Of a stretch of DNA of 64,000 nucleotides, positions 43,330 through 56,800 are shown one piece after another. The notes under the pieces are model-generated. The model was not told the origin of the DNA. It saw only the letters and a list, made by a program, of their open reading frames with translations, and searched no databases. Made by a program: the position numbers and the translations under genes. Source of the DNA: Lagopus muta. Lineage: Eukaryota > Chordata > Aves > Galliformes > Phasianidae. The DNA lies in contig NC_064437.1 in the NCBI RefSeq assembly GCF_023343835.1, forward strand, positions 49,550,972-49,614,971. Reading direction: 5' to 3'. Each line of letters begins with the position of its first letter. The stretch's first letter is position 1.

Positions 43330-43345
43330 TCACACACACACACAG
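43330..43345. repeat. (CA)n microsatellite
   Basis: About seven CA dinucleotides, seen directly in the ACTA2-FAS spacer. Confidence 0.85.
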
Positions 43346-45049
43346 ACCAGAGAAACAGAGGCTCCTGAGATGCTCCCGCTGAGAAGTCTTTAGTTAAACA
43401 CAGCTGCTACCCTGGTTCTAACCTGGGTTCAGACATCATCTATATCCCTCATTCCAGCAGTCCTACGACTGATACTTCTATCACCAGTGAGAGTTTTACA
43501 TTTGCTCCTTTCCCTATCCCCTCTTTTTTATTTTTAAATACACCATCATCTGTGGCTCTGCATGTCAGATTATCCAACTACTATTTCTTCTGACAGCAAC
43601 ATGCCGGAACTCTCCAATCTGTTTGATTAACACCACACAGCAGCAGCCTTACAGAACAACACAGGAAGCAGCAGAGTTTGCAAACTTCTGAGTTGACACA
43701 CTGCTTTCCCATTTCTATGCTGCCATGCCGACATGCTACCACATCATCTGTCCAAGATCCTTTCACTATTACCACCAACCTAAGTGCTTTAGTAGCACTT
43801 TAGAAAGGGTGAAGAGCAATCCTGAGATTTTACAAACAGGCCATATCACAGTGCAACGTAAAAGCCAACACAGTCACTGAAGATCATTACTAATATTCTC
43901 TCACATTTTCTTCTCTTTTCATTCAAATCAGGTTGCCAAAATACAACTGTTATCCTCCTTAAATTGGACTTCAGGGCAAATCTATTGTCTACTGAAGAAC
44001 AGCCAACATACTCAAAACCAGAAAATGCAAGGTTAAGAGATGAAGACAGTTGTATTGAGTTCATTACCATTCTAAATTTCTAGAGATCCTACATCTAGCT
44101 CACTAATGTACTCCAGGTGTAAGTCTTCTATGCAACAATGTTCTAAAGTGCATTACAGATCAAAGGAGAATTTAAGTTTGATGGAAGCACTTTGGTTAAA
44201 TTATATTGTTTTAATCTAAATTGCCCAATTTTAGCACAAAAAAAAAAATTTGTTAAATAATCACCAATACACAGAAACGAAAACGAAATTGAGTATTAAA
44301 AAGATAACAATATATTTTAATTAGGAAAGAAAAAACAAAACAAAACAAAACACCAACAATGTGTAACCAAAGAACAAAGTGGTAGAAAGCAAGTCAGATC
44401 TTATGCTTTTCCCCCCAGAACACAAGTGTGGATTCAATGTTTTGAAGTTCAGACCAATACAATGCACAGACCCCAGGTTTGTGCTTATTTCACTGTGACA
44501 TCTTTCCTTCATCTAAGAGACAAAGTGTGATGGCCTTCTCAAAATTTAAATGTTCATAATGTCATAATACCCTGATGGAGTCAGTTTTAATCTGTTCAAG
44601 TAGGCTTCTGGGTGAGAAAGAAAGTTTAATGCCAATTAAGGCTTGAATATAAATTCCCCAAACCAGAACACTGCAGTAATATGTTTAAACTCATCCCTAT
44701 GCCATTTTTGCAGCTATTTTTAACAGAATTTTTTATGATCAGTGCCTGCATGCAAGCACGGAACAACAATAAAACCCAATGCACAAATCAGAACAGCGCA
44801 GTGAGTAGATCAACAACTTCACCTTAGATTCAAAATCTTACATTTCTAAAGGTAGAGCTGCAAAGAAGCCAAAAAACTCAGGCTGCTACATGGTAACTGT
44901 TTCTTGAGTTTGATCCTTCTGAAATCTGCTCCCAATTTGCATATTAGGAAACACGCAGGGACATCTGCTGGTAGGAAAAATTATGCAGCCATCCAAAGGG
45001 ATTTTGATATACTCAAAAGGTGGGCCTATGGGAACTTTATGTGTTGTAA

Positions 45050-45780
45050 TTGGGTCAGGGCAATCCCAGATATGATTACAGAGTGGAAGAACTCCTTGAG
45101 AGCAGTCCTGTCAAGCAGTTCTTGGTGGATGAAAAGCTGAACTTAAGCCAGCAGCCCATAGGCCAGCTGTAATCCTGGGCTGCATCAGAAGAGGAGTGCC
45201 CAGCAGGATGAGGGGGGTGATTGTCCCTCTCTCCTCTGCTCTCATGAGGCACCACCTGGAGTATTGCATGCAGACCTGGGGCCTCCAGCACAGGAAAGAT
45301 GTCATGCTTTTGGAGAGAGTCCAGAGTAGGGCATCAAAACACTCAGAGGGCTGGAGCACCTCTCCTATGAAGACAGACTGCAGAAGCTGGACTTGCTTTG
45401 GAGTTTTGGAGATGAGAAAGCTCCAGGGAGACTTCATTATGGCCTTTCAGTATATGAAGGGACATTATAAACAGGAAAGAAATCAACTTTTTACATGGGT
45501 AGATAGTGATAGGACAAGTGGTAATGATTTTAAACTAAAGGAGTGGAGATTTAGGTCAGATGTCAAGGGAAACTTCTCACTGAGAGGGTGATGAGGTGCT
45601 GGTGTGGGCTGCCCAGAGAGCAGTGTATGCCCCATTCCAGGAGGTGTTCAAGGCCAGGTTGGATGGGGCCCTGGGCATCCCAATCTAGTGCTTGATCTAA
45701 AGTCGACAACCTGGCCACAGCAAGAGGTTGGAACTTGACGATCTTGAGGTCCCTTCTAGCCTAAGCTGTTCTATGATCTC
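45050..45780 (+). mobile_element. CR1 LINE 3' fragment (about 730 bp)
   Basis: This is the best-preserved CR1 piece. It shows 'gggcaatcccagatat', 'tggtggatgaaaagctg', 'cacctggagtattgcatgca', 'gatgaggtgctggtgtggg' and ends at 'ctgttctatgatct'. It is 5'-truncated, interrupted by stops and indels, and not mobile. It lies about 1.5 kb upstream of the FAS CpG island. Confidence 0.92.
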
Positions 45781-46691
45781 ATACTTTTGCACAGAACTCA
45801 GCTGACACATGAATTAAACCTCAGATGGTGGGTAAGTAAGAAATACATTCAAAGCTGCCACTTCTGCCAGCCTAAAAGTGCTGCTACAGCCCAAAAAGGA
45901 GCACAAAGTTGGGCACAGCAAAGGAGTGCTGTCATAAGAATAACCAATCAACAAACAAAACCCCTCCAAACACACTGCTCTCTCTTGGTTTGCGTCTATT
46001 ACACAAGGAAACTCCAAACAGCTACAGTCACCAGCCAGAAGGCACAACCCCAAGTCATGGGTAGTCACTCTCATTTTCACAAGAAGGTGGCGGCTTCTGA
46101 AAGATCTCTTAGAGCTAACTACCAAGAAAAAAACACTCCACCGCAAAACTGATCTGCACACGCTCTCAGTTACACCTCCTGGGGGGCAGGGAGGAATGCA
46201 AACGACTTGTACCAAATAGACGTTCCTTACATTACTAGAAGATATGCAATAGTTAGGGCAAGGGGAATACCTTGGTATTGTTAAATGCTAAGCAATGCTT
46301 GGTGAGGACCCAGTTGTGTTAGATTTTGTTTACTGGACAAACCACAATCCTGTAAGTGATGCATTTGGAAATAACACTGTTACAGTGCAATCTGCAGAGC
46401 CAGGCAACACTGTTTGCAGTAACCTCTTTACCCTTATGCAAACTTCCGCTAAAATAAACAACCCTGAGTGCATACCAGTTTGGGTTTGGCCTGTAGGAAT
46501 GACAGGCCCATAGCAAAGGTACCACACCAAGGAGGGCTGTTACCTCCCAGCTTCTCTCCGTACTGCCAGTCGGAAGGAAAAGAGCTGATTGCTATGGGAT
46601 ACTCCAGAGGCAGCACCTCCGAAAACTGTGTCACTGCTGCAATTTGTTCTGTCCGGAAGTGGTCAAAAACCTAAAATATTTTAAACAGCAT

Positions 46692-46692
<1 letters not shown>

Positions 46693-46720
<28 letters not shown>
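46693..46720. repeat. poly(T) run of about 28 bases
   Basis: An uninterrupted T tract about 450 bp upstream of the FAS CpG island, possibly the A tail of a reverse-oriented insertion, though no element body was recognised beside it. Confidence 0.85.
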
Positions 46721-46723
<3 letters not shown>

Positions 46724-47159
46724 GATACACTGAACTCAGTCATCTGCAAACATGGCAGCTAGGAGACAAACCAATAGAAATCTGAAGAGGTGAGTCATAA
46801 ACTACTGAAAAATAGAGTTTAAAATGAAAACGCCAGCTCAATTACAACCTTCGGAAGGCAGCAGCATCACCTCGAAGATCAAAAGATGCATTGGTAACTG
46901 TTACTGTCATGTCAATCCTAACACAGCTAAGGAGGCCACTGTTACATAGGAACTCTGAACCACTAAAAGTCTGTAGGAAAAACAGAAAATCACTGAAAAT
47001 AGCTTTGAAGTCACAGAAATCCTTCCAACGAGACAGCACAAGAAAGCACAACGCACTTAACTCTGTCCAAACACCTGCTGCACTTCTGAGGATTCAGGAT
47101 GGAATCTTACCCTGCCCCACGCTGCCCATACCAGTACCACACAGTGAGAGCACAGCACA

Positions 47160-47800
47160 TCCGCTACCCAGGGCTGGCTCCGGGCTGCGGCAGCCAGGAC
47201 CGTCACACACCCGCGCTGTGCAGGAATACCCTGAGGGGCCGGGCCGGGGCGGGCTGGAGCGATGTTTACCAACATGGGAGGAGCCGGACTCGGGCAGAAG
47301 CCCGGCGGCTTTCGTTTTGCAGGCGGGTTGCGAGACGGCGCTGCGCGGGGACATGGCTCGGGGACTCTTTCACCTGCTCCTCGTAAGTGGCCGCCTAGCA
47401 GCGGGGTGCCGGCATGGGACGTAGGAAGCTGCGGTAGCGGTGCCGAAAGCGCTGCCCGGCCGCCAAACAAAGAAACTTGTTCTATTTTCCTGGGTAACTC
47501 ATGTAATTAATTCAGGTTCAGACTCGTAGCTATGTTATAGTCACCGCGTAGGGCGGCGGGCGCTGAGGAACAGCGGTGGGAAGGAGGGGACGGGTGCCAG
47601 TGGGGCTGCTGTCCGTGGCGACGCTGCGGGGCGCGTACCGTCACGGTGAGGGGGCACGGCGGGCCGGGCCGGGAGGGCAGCGCGCAGGAAACGGCTGCGA
47701 CGGAGGAGCTGCTGGTGGTGACCAGCGGTGAGCCCAGAAAATCTGGAGACGTTGAACGTAGCACTCTGGGCCGAGGCACTTACTGGAAAGCGGGGCAGGG
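47160..47800 (+). promoter_or_regulatory. FAS: FAS CpG-island promoter
   Basis: GC and CpG content rises sharply here around the FAS first exon. A GGGGCGGG Sp1-type box is at 47246-47253, and no TATA box is evident, in contrast to ACTA2. The start site is probably between about 47255 and 47345. The 3' half of the island lies in intron 1; open frames there (for example 47646-48020) are by-products of GC richness. Confidence 0.75.
47353..47382 (+). CDS. FAS: FAS exon 1, signal peptide start
   Basis: It encodes [10 protein letters not shown] and ends at donor GTAAGT (47383), phase 0. Joined to exon 2 it gives the hydrophobic core LFHLLLVVALVM of a signal peptide. The frame is open upstream for at least 154 codons (to an ATG at 46891). 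G at -3 (GAC before ATG) and G at +4 give a good start context. Confidence 0.9.
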
Positions 47801-50800
47801 CGTTTCTTTCTTGCGTGAATCATTGCCCCGTGCAGAGTACACATCTTGGTACCCTCAGGGCACGGGTCAGCAGCCTACGTTTATTATTACCGATGGAGAT
47901 ACCTTCACACCCATTTTGCCACATGGAGGTGGTTCAGCACCCGCAGCACGGGCAGCCTGTAGGAGCATTAGACCCGAGGGCTGGGGAGAGCTGGACGGGG
48001 ACGGCGGGGAGGCGGCCTGAGACAGCCAGCCCTGTGCCATGGCAGAGCTGCACGTGTCCATCCCTGGGGACACGGCATGCGTCACTGCCCCCGCCTGGCC
48101 CTCGCCCCTTGGAACGTGCTGGGATTCACACTCACAATCTCTTTGTACTGTTGTTGTGCTCCCTCTGAATATGAGTTGCCTTGGGTTTGGCAGGTGTGAA
48201 AGTTAGAAACAGCGCAGATATGATTTATTATACAACAGGTAGTAAACAAAAGGATTTATAGTGTGATTTTAAGGTTCTATGCACACCCTTGCACAAAGTA
48301 AGTAAATACAAAGAGCTGCTGACGGAAGCATGCATTATCTCTTGCTATACAGGCAGCAAACAAGCGGCAGAAATGTATACAGGCAGAATTGGCCTCGCTC
48401 AGTGTCTCAGAGCTATTCAGAACAGAAATTAAGATTAAAAAAAAAAATACATTCTCTTACCACACAGCTTCCGGAGTAGAAAGATCATTCTTATTCTTAC
48501 TTTTCGATTGTTTCCAAACAGCACTCCTACATGCATTCTATTAAAAAAATATATATATTTTTATTAGCATGTGGTTCCACTACTTATAAATCAGTAAGTC
48601 TGACAAATGTTTGACCTACTAACTTGATTAAACCAGAATGTGAAAGGAGTCTGCTGAATTAAACGTCAATTTTGCAAACAACCCTCTGCTGCGCTAAAGT
48701 AAAAGCAGTTGCAAGGATACTAATGCAAAATAGCAATGAGACCCACAAAACTAGAAAACATCTAACTTCACCCTAATTCAAAAACCACATATTATTCAGA
48801 GATGCACTCTAAAGAGGAATAAGCCATCTTGCGAAATGTTATCTAAATATTTTGTAATGATTTATACAATTATTTACAAAGCAGGCAGTCTTCTGGGATG
48901 TTAGAAGATATGCCTTTGAAAACAGTCCCACACAGCTGTACTGACCCCTCTTTCTTGCTTTGCACAGGATCAATACAAATATTTAAATGTATGCATATAA
49001 GCAGCCATAAAATCATAGGATGACCCCGGAAACAACTGAAAAGTGTAAGCATTCCAGCTCTGGAGGAAAATGGAAAAAAATTCTAAATTTCTACCACTCC
49101 ACCTCTTGGCCACAGTATCACAAAGTGAAAGGGTAGCTATTACTACCCTCCAACTTTCTTAAAGTCGGTAGTGTACAGTGCTCCTAAAAAAAGAAAAATT
49201 AACAAACAACCAAACTACCCCCATCCCCAAATATGTTGCTGTGATTGGCACGTGAGACAACTGAGATGTGAAATAGTAATGGATTGAATTTGGATTGCGA
49301 TTTTAAGACATGGCAGTAACTGAGGGTTGTTGCCATCTCAGGTGCTGAACACATACACTTCAGATTTCAGGAGGTTGGGATGCTTCTATGTGTGGGGAAA
49401 TACCAACGCCCATTCCTAGGCCTCAGAAAATAAAACTTTCTTAGTTCTCCTCATACAAGGACTTACAACTTGAAGAAATACTACCTTCAGTGCCCACTTT
49501 GGTGCTAGCTACCAACTTCTGCATTAGTGGGGGAAAAAAAAAAAAAAAAAGAGATGGGGAAAAATTGATACTGGAAATACTGGAAGCAGTAATTTTTGTT
49601 GTACTGAAAGAACTGAAGCAGAGAATACTTGTAACAGGCACTATATCATTTCTTACTCTGAAAAAGCATCTTGAAAGGTTTGTGTGAGTGAGACTACTTA
49701 CAAGGAAAACTGTACTAAAGTGGAGCTAACTCTAGAAAGTCAAAGAAATAACAGAAGCAAGTTAAAAAAAAAAAAAAAAGGCTAAGGTTTTTCTTGGCAA
49801 AAAAAAAAAAAAGAAAGAAAAAGAGAAAATCCTCAAATCCTCCCTCCCCCTCTTTTCTTTTTTAAACACTTAGAAAGCCCCTGATGACCTCATGCATGTT
49901 GCCCCAGGTAATAAACATGGAAGGAAAATAGTCACCAACTTCTGAAAGCATCAGCTCTCTCATCTGTAGGCGTCTATGGCTTAGGAATAGGGAAAGTGGC
50001 TTAATAAAGATCAAAGGTATTGTAACAGAAAAAAAGCAGTGACAAATTTTGACTTAGAGGGTGAAATACCATAAAGCTTTAAAAAGGCCTGCATGCAAGT
50101 AAGAGATTCATGCACTTCCATAACGATCTTACAGCCCCACAAGGTGTGTCTGCTGAAAGGTTTCCGGTCAAGGAAGTTGATCCATTATGAAGAACACTTG
50201 GATACAGGAAGAATCTGAGGACTGAGAGTTACAATACCGCAAGTTTTCAAGGGAACTGTAACTCTTGTCATTGCCTTGGGAACATAGATGGAGACAGATT
50301 TTCTCTCTCTCATGCTGTTGCAGAAAGCATTTTGGAGGAAGGAAAAGAGGAGAGGGAGAAGATAAAGGTCTCTCAAATTCCTATGCAACGCAGAAAGAGC
50401 AAAACCAAAAAATTTAGGCCCACGCAATAATTCTTATGGAACCTGTTAAGATCAGGTCTCCCTGTTGACTACTCAGTACAGTCAATTTTTAGATATGAAA
50501 ACTGTTTTTTAGTTTAGGATGAGTAGAACAAAGCATTTGTGAATCATTTTAGACTGAAAATACACAGCCTTTATTTGAACATACACATCATAAAAAAGCA
50601 CCTTTCACCCCTGCCTCTCTGAAACCCCCTAAAACACTTCCTTTCTGCTGGCTGCACTCACTGCTCAGCAGCAGCAAGAAAAAGAATTAAGCTGTGCTCT
50701 GAATGCTAAATAACAGTCCAACACTTAGAGCAAGTGAAGTTATCTTCATAGAGTGCAAAACCAGGAGAAAAAAAATTCAAAATAAAAATGTTACTTGGAA

Positions 50801-53800
50801 AACTAAAATCCTCTAACTTCTGTCATTGTTCCTTATGCAGGAAGGCACTCATGGAGCCCCTGCAAGCAAAAGCTATGTAGGTGTTGGGTGCTGCTTAAAG
50901 TCAGGTTCTGAGAAGTGATCCCCACTTCTTGTAAGTGTACCAGGAAGTTCATCTCTGCAAGTGACAGTGGCGGGCTTCCATCAAAAAAAAAAAAAGCAAA
51001 TTTCTGCCTCTCCCCACTCTATCAGCTTAGTTTGTCTATAAAAAAATGCAAAATTGAGTTTTGCTTGGCAGAAGTATGTCCATGCCTGCACTGTGATTGC
51101 AGTGGTTCAGTAAACCCTGAAAACAACTCTACTAACTTTAACTGATAGTAGTCATTTAGAAAGAAGTTTCCTTCTTTCATTTTATCCCATTTCCTACATG
51201 ATTCTCTCTACGTTTTCTTTCACAGCACACATCCTGTTCTTTGCCAGTATCATTCAGTTCTTCGAGAAGAACTGAACGATAAACCTGAGACGTTTATAGA
51301 TGTGTTAGGGATGCAGTAGGGCTATAGTAATCTTCACTCTCCATTAGTGTGGCTTGGGGTTGTCCTCTTATACCCCAAAAACCACAACTGCTGCTTCACA
51401 GCTCTAAAGTGGGAGATTTGAGTGCCTAAAGCACAATGGTGGCTGCTCCCCAGCAGGCATATCACATAGCCAGGCAACAAGCGAGGGCAGATGAGGAGGA
51501 AGGAGCTGCTTGGTGCTATGGTGGGGCAAAGAGTTCTGAGATGCAAGTGGGTACATCCAGGAATTGGCTACATGCTCAGGACTGGCACTGCTACTCATCA
51601 CTGCTGAGTCACAATATCTCCATCAGAGAGGAGAGAACCAGCTACTTCCCCACTGACTTCCTCATGCTGCAAACACTGCTCACATCTGTCTTCTACGTGC
51701 ACAGATGGGGGCTGAAAGCCTGGTGCCATTGAATTTCCTGGAGCTGGATTCCACAGAGCTGCCAGGGCCTCCAGATCCAAATTCCCTGCACCATTTTCTT
51801 TCACAAATGGATGCTCTTGGTCCAGCTCAACAAACAGTGCACCCACCAGTTCCCTCAGCCCAACTCCAGATTTGGCAGAGGAGTAGAGACAAGGGGCTCT
51901 GTCTTCATCCATGGGAAGCCAAACCAGGCTGATGGCAGGCAGTGGTGGTCACCCCTGCAAGGCTGCCTTTGAGGCCTGGCCCCCAGAGGCAGCAGCACGT
52001 AGAGCAGCACACTCCACCACCACCTGACAGAAAACAGGCACTGCGCTGCAGGGAGAGAGACCTGCTTTTTGGTAACTGCCTTCTGATTGGACTTTCTATC
52101 CCAGCTGTTAGACTGATCTCCCAGGCAAAAGGAAAACAAATCACATGTGGCACAGCAGTTTGAGAGTTTCTGTAAAAGTTTACTTTGTAAATAACTTTGC
52201 ACGCAGTTTCTGAGAAGCATGTCCTGAAAGCTTAGGCACCAAAGTCAGAGTGCTGAATAAGAAAAGTCATGCACCCAGCTCAAGCATTCAGTTAGTTTTT
52301 TGGCTGCTGAAACCCCTCCTCCTGGTGCAAACAAAGGCCTTCCTAAGTTCCATCTAGGAGCTGATGGATATACATTTTGAAACAGATGAGTAGTAGGAAA
52401 AGGTTCCTGTCTGTGAATAGCCTAGAGGATCAATAGAAGTGGCTACTTGTAGAAGTCTCCAGTCAGTGTACTGATTACTTCTGTTCATCAGCTACAGATA
52501 ATGCTTCCTTGACATCAGAAGCCAGTCTGAAATCCAACTCCCTTTTCCAGTAAGTTCATGATGTACACTTTTTTGCATCTAACTGAAGTAAAAGTGTTGA
52601 AGCAGTTTCACACAAAACCACGAGGATTACATGAATTAGCCACTAAATATCATCCTCTGGCAGACAAAAGCAACAAACCCAGGCATTATGCAGTTTTACT
52701 TGAGAATGCATTCAAAGAAATGGAACAGGGTGTAAATTAGATAGAACGGAGAATGAGACTTCTTTAGGACTGTATAAACATCTGCTGAGGAGAAAAAGGA
52801 GTTGAATTGGAAAGCAAAGTAAGAATAAGATCAATTTAGAAATCAGGTATTTGGGGTGATATTAAAGCACAATTATTATTGTTTTCTTTAGAGAATTATT
52901 AACATTCAGTTTGCAAGCAACACTACAGTAACAAAAACATAAAATATACCATTTGAAATAAGGATATTCTGTAAGGAAGAACGTTACCAATGACTCAGAA
53001 AAATAAGATTTTGGAACAGTGATGTGATGCACAGAATGCTCTTCAAGAAAATAATGGGAGTTTCTTTGCTTTGCACCATAACTAGGCATATGAGGTTATC
53101 TTTTACATCTCAGATGTATGGGCCTGTTCTCAAGCATTAATTTTCAAACAATCAGTGCCTGCAATGGTAGAGATGATAGCATTAAATCTGATATGTCTTC
53201 TCATTTTCCATTAACTCTTCTGACCTAATAGACAACTTTAGTAAGGGGGTGAGTATCAACATCTTTAGCAATGGAATAAGAGTGCTGATGTACTCTGTGC
53301 TAGCAGTAACATGCACCCACAGTCCTTGGTAATTTCCTATATAATTTGCTGTTCTTCTCTCCTAGGTGGTTGCGTTAGTTATGGAAACACATTGCAAAAA
53401 TGATACAGGGATTCCCATACACACAGCACACAATAAATCTGTTACAAGGAGGAGAAACATTGCTAAGCGAGAGATTATCTGTGCAGAGGAGGAGTACGTT
53501 TTAAATGATCAGTGCTGCAAGAAATGTAGACATGGTGAGTATCATTGTAAGACTGTGCTGAAAAGTCATTAAAGTAGAAACCACAACACATGCAGATGCT
53601 TTCTTCTGGGATTAGCTCAGTTATGGTCTTCTGGATGCACTTCATTCTAGCTGCATCTTTCTCTATTGCAGGACTTCAACACATCAAAAGCATTTCTTGA
53701 GTCAGTGCACCTGTAGCTTTTCACTACAGATCACACATTAAATGCTTGCTGCAAATAATAATAATAGTCTCACATTACTTACACAGCTTTAAAAGAGGTT

Positions 53801-56800
53801 AAAAAACTGCAAAAATGGGGTTTTGCCAACAAGATATTCTATATATTCATGGGTTTTCTAATTTTGCATGCACAGTTTTGTTTGGTGTGTTTTCTTTCTC
53901 TCCTGGATTGGAAAAAAGGCGGGGAAGGGGGGGGAGGGGAGAGGTGGAAGTAATCTCTTACAAACACTGCCCTCCTGAAGAGAATATATGTATGCATAAC
54001 GAATATGGATTCTATCTGTATTTGTAAATTGAAAGGTATTAGAGATTAAAAAGAAGTCTGATAGGTCTCAAAGCTGATGGCCTTTGTCCAAAGGTATTAC
54101 GTATGTTTTTCTTGTTTCTCTGTCTTTCTGCAGGTCATGTCAAAAGTACTGAGTGCCCAAACACTCTAGCACATTGTGTACCATGCAAATCTGGAGAGGA
54201 GTACATGGATCATATCAATGATTTGGACAAGTGTATGAGATGTCGTTCATGTGACATAGCACTCGGTATGTCTATAGAAACAACAACTCTGTTTAGAGGC
54301 AGGATTCAATTGAAAGATCTCTTCAATCCCCAAGTAACAGGTAGCATATAGATTAAAATGTTTTACAAGTTCAACACGGAGAAGTTTATGACAAAGTCTT
54401 AAATTTATCCTCTGGTTTCTTTTCTAAGCACAGAGTAGGAAGAGGAACAAGGTAAGTTGCCCCATTATTTATTCTTACATCTGTCTTTGCTCAGTCAGGA
54501 AGCATTTGGAGAGCAACATCCCATCTCTTCCACACTTGCCTCTGCAGTGCCTTTCTTCGCACAGAGGCAGGAAATCCAACTGTCCTGAGGCACTCTGATG
54601 TTGCTAGTTTGATTTACAGCAGTTAATGCTTATGCACTAACCTCAATTTTGGGTTATGGTATATTCTTATTAAATTATCTTACAAGCACTGTATTATTTT
54701 CTGAGCCATAGTAAGGGACTCTACAGATGATGATTTTATTTGGTATGTAGTAGCCCACTTGTTAGAAGCATGACAAATATCTTTACCCAGTAATTTCACT
54801 GATAATAATGTAGAAAAAAAAAAATTTTTGACAGGATACTGCACCTTATTCCCTCCACCAATCTTGAGATGCAGATAGCTTCTGAGTTCTCAGAGGTCAT
54901 GTATCCCCAGAAGAGTGTGTTTATCTTTAACTGCCCTCTAAGTACACAGAATTATAGAATCACTCAGGTTGGAAAAGACCTTAAAGATCATTGAGTCCAA
55001 CTGCAACCAAACATACTACCCTAACTCTAGCAACCCTCTGCTAAATCACGTCCCTGAGCACCACATCCAAACAGTTTTTAAACATATCTAGGGATGGTGA
55101 CTCAACCACCTCCCTGGGTGGTTGGCACAAAAAAAACCACGTTGATTGTAGTTTTGAAGTTATGGTGGAAAAGTGAAATAGAATATAAAAATCAATTCAG
55201 TTCTGGGCATGGGCTTTTCTTCTCAAAAAAAAAAGAAAAAAGAAAAAAAAGAAAAAAAACCACAATACAGAGCGGTTAGAGTCAGTGAAGGAAAGTTGCT
55301 CTCTCCTCTTCATTCTCTGTTTTAAAAGGAATGTTGTAAGAAGTAGAGAAGGGAGCATTCCCAGTGATTTCCTTTGCAGTCTTTCATGTAATTAATATTA
55401 TCTGAAATTTCTGGAGCTGATAGAGTGATGCTTTTTATACATTCAATATGCAGCATGGAATACAGGATCAAATCATTATACTATAAGGCTTGCTCTCCTG
55501 TGTCAGACAAGCAATCACCCCCCCATCAGGATTCATCAGGCAAGAGATGCTATTCACAGAATCATAGAATCACCAAGGTTGGAAAAGACCCACAGGATCA
55601 CCCAGTCCAACCATCCACTTATCACCAATAGTTCTTACTAAACCACGTCCCTTGACAAAACGTCCAAACATTCCTTGAATGCCTCCAGGGTCGGTCACCT
55701 GCTCCTGGTGACAACACTGTTTCTGATGCAAGCCAGGATGCCACTGGCCTTCTTGGCCACCTGGGCACACTTCTGGCTCATGTTCAGCCAAACATCAATC
55801 AATACCCCCAGAGTAGAAATACACAAACCTAATTTCTGTGTTCTAATTCCTGCAAAGGCTGCTAGCATTCACAGTTGTGGAAGAGGATGTTTGAAGGTCC
55901 ATCTCTACCTAGATAATTTCCTATCTATTAATGAGCCCTTTGTGTATTTATCTGCTGGTCTCACCAAGTCTCAAAAATCCAATGACAGTCATATATATAT
56001 ATATTTGAATTCATAAAACACATCTCCCTGCCAGCTTCACCAGGTTTCTGGTATAGCTGGATTCAGGGAAGGATAGTTCTGCATTCATCACATCAAAAAT
56101 CCAGATTGGTAAGCAGGGAGACAGTTTTTAATTCCAATGCAGTGGAAGGATGGCTAGTCACATTATCTCATGGAAAACAATGTTGAAGAGAAGTTAGTTA
56201 GAAAGTGCTAGGCAGGAGGAAGGCTACCACTTAAGCTCCTAGAGAACCATTCTTAGGATCATTTATGTTTTGTATCTTCATGAATGGTGTCAGCATTGGT
56301 TTCACAGTAATCAATTTTTAGAAATAACATGGTTTCCTGTAATAGGAGGACACTGAATATGGTAACTCAAAAGTTCCCTTCATACCCAAGAAAATAGCTT
56401 CCACAGTAAATAGATCTACTTACAATATTTTTAAATGCAAAAATACTTCTTTTGAGATGGAAATCATCTCTTCATACACATTGAGGCCAAGAGAAAAATA
56501 AACTTGGTTTGAAACTTATGCAGGGAACATGTTAGATAGAGGGAGTAGAATTCCTCACTACTGAAGGTTCTCAGGAAGAGATAAAACCTGTCTAACAGAC
56601 AGACAACCAGGAGGGTTATGTGATATCTTTTAGTTCCTTCTGGCTTTACGCCTTTTTCCTACAGGGAGAAAAACAACAACAACAACAACAAAACACATGG
56701 CAGTGCCAAATGAGTCCTTTACTGTGTGATCAGCTTTTTGAGCTCTTAGCCAGCAGAGGTCTCTTTGCCATCTTGGTATTTCCAGTACTCCCAAAGCAAG

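Larger units (their letters stand above)
32420..47150. other. spacer between divergent ACTA2 and FAS
   Basis: About 15 kb with no supportable protein-coding exon. It holds one CR1 copy (45050-45780), a 27-bp-period tandem duplication (41201-41248), several simple repeats and a long T run (46693-46720). Open frames such as 35142-35618 lack family resemblance and splice context. Distal enhancers or a long non-coding RNA could lie here but cannot be read by eye. Confidence 0.6.

Noticed and set aside
47646-48168. Overlapping open frames downstream of FAS exon 1
   Set aside because: They are in the CpG-rich start of FAS intron 1, in several frames at once, with no family resemblance or splice support.
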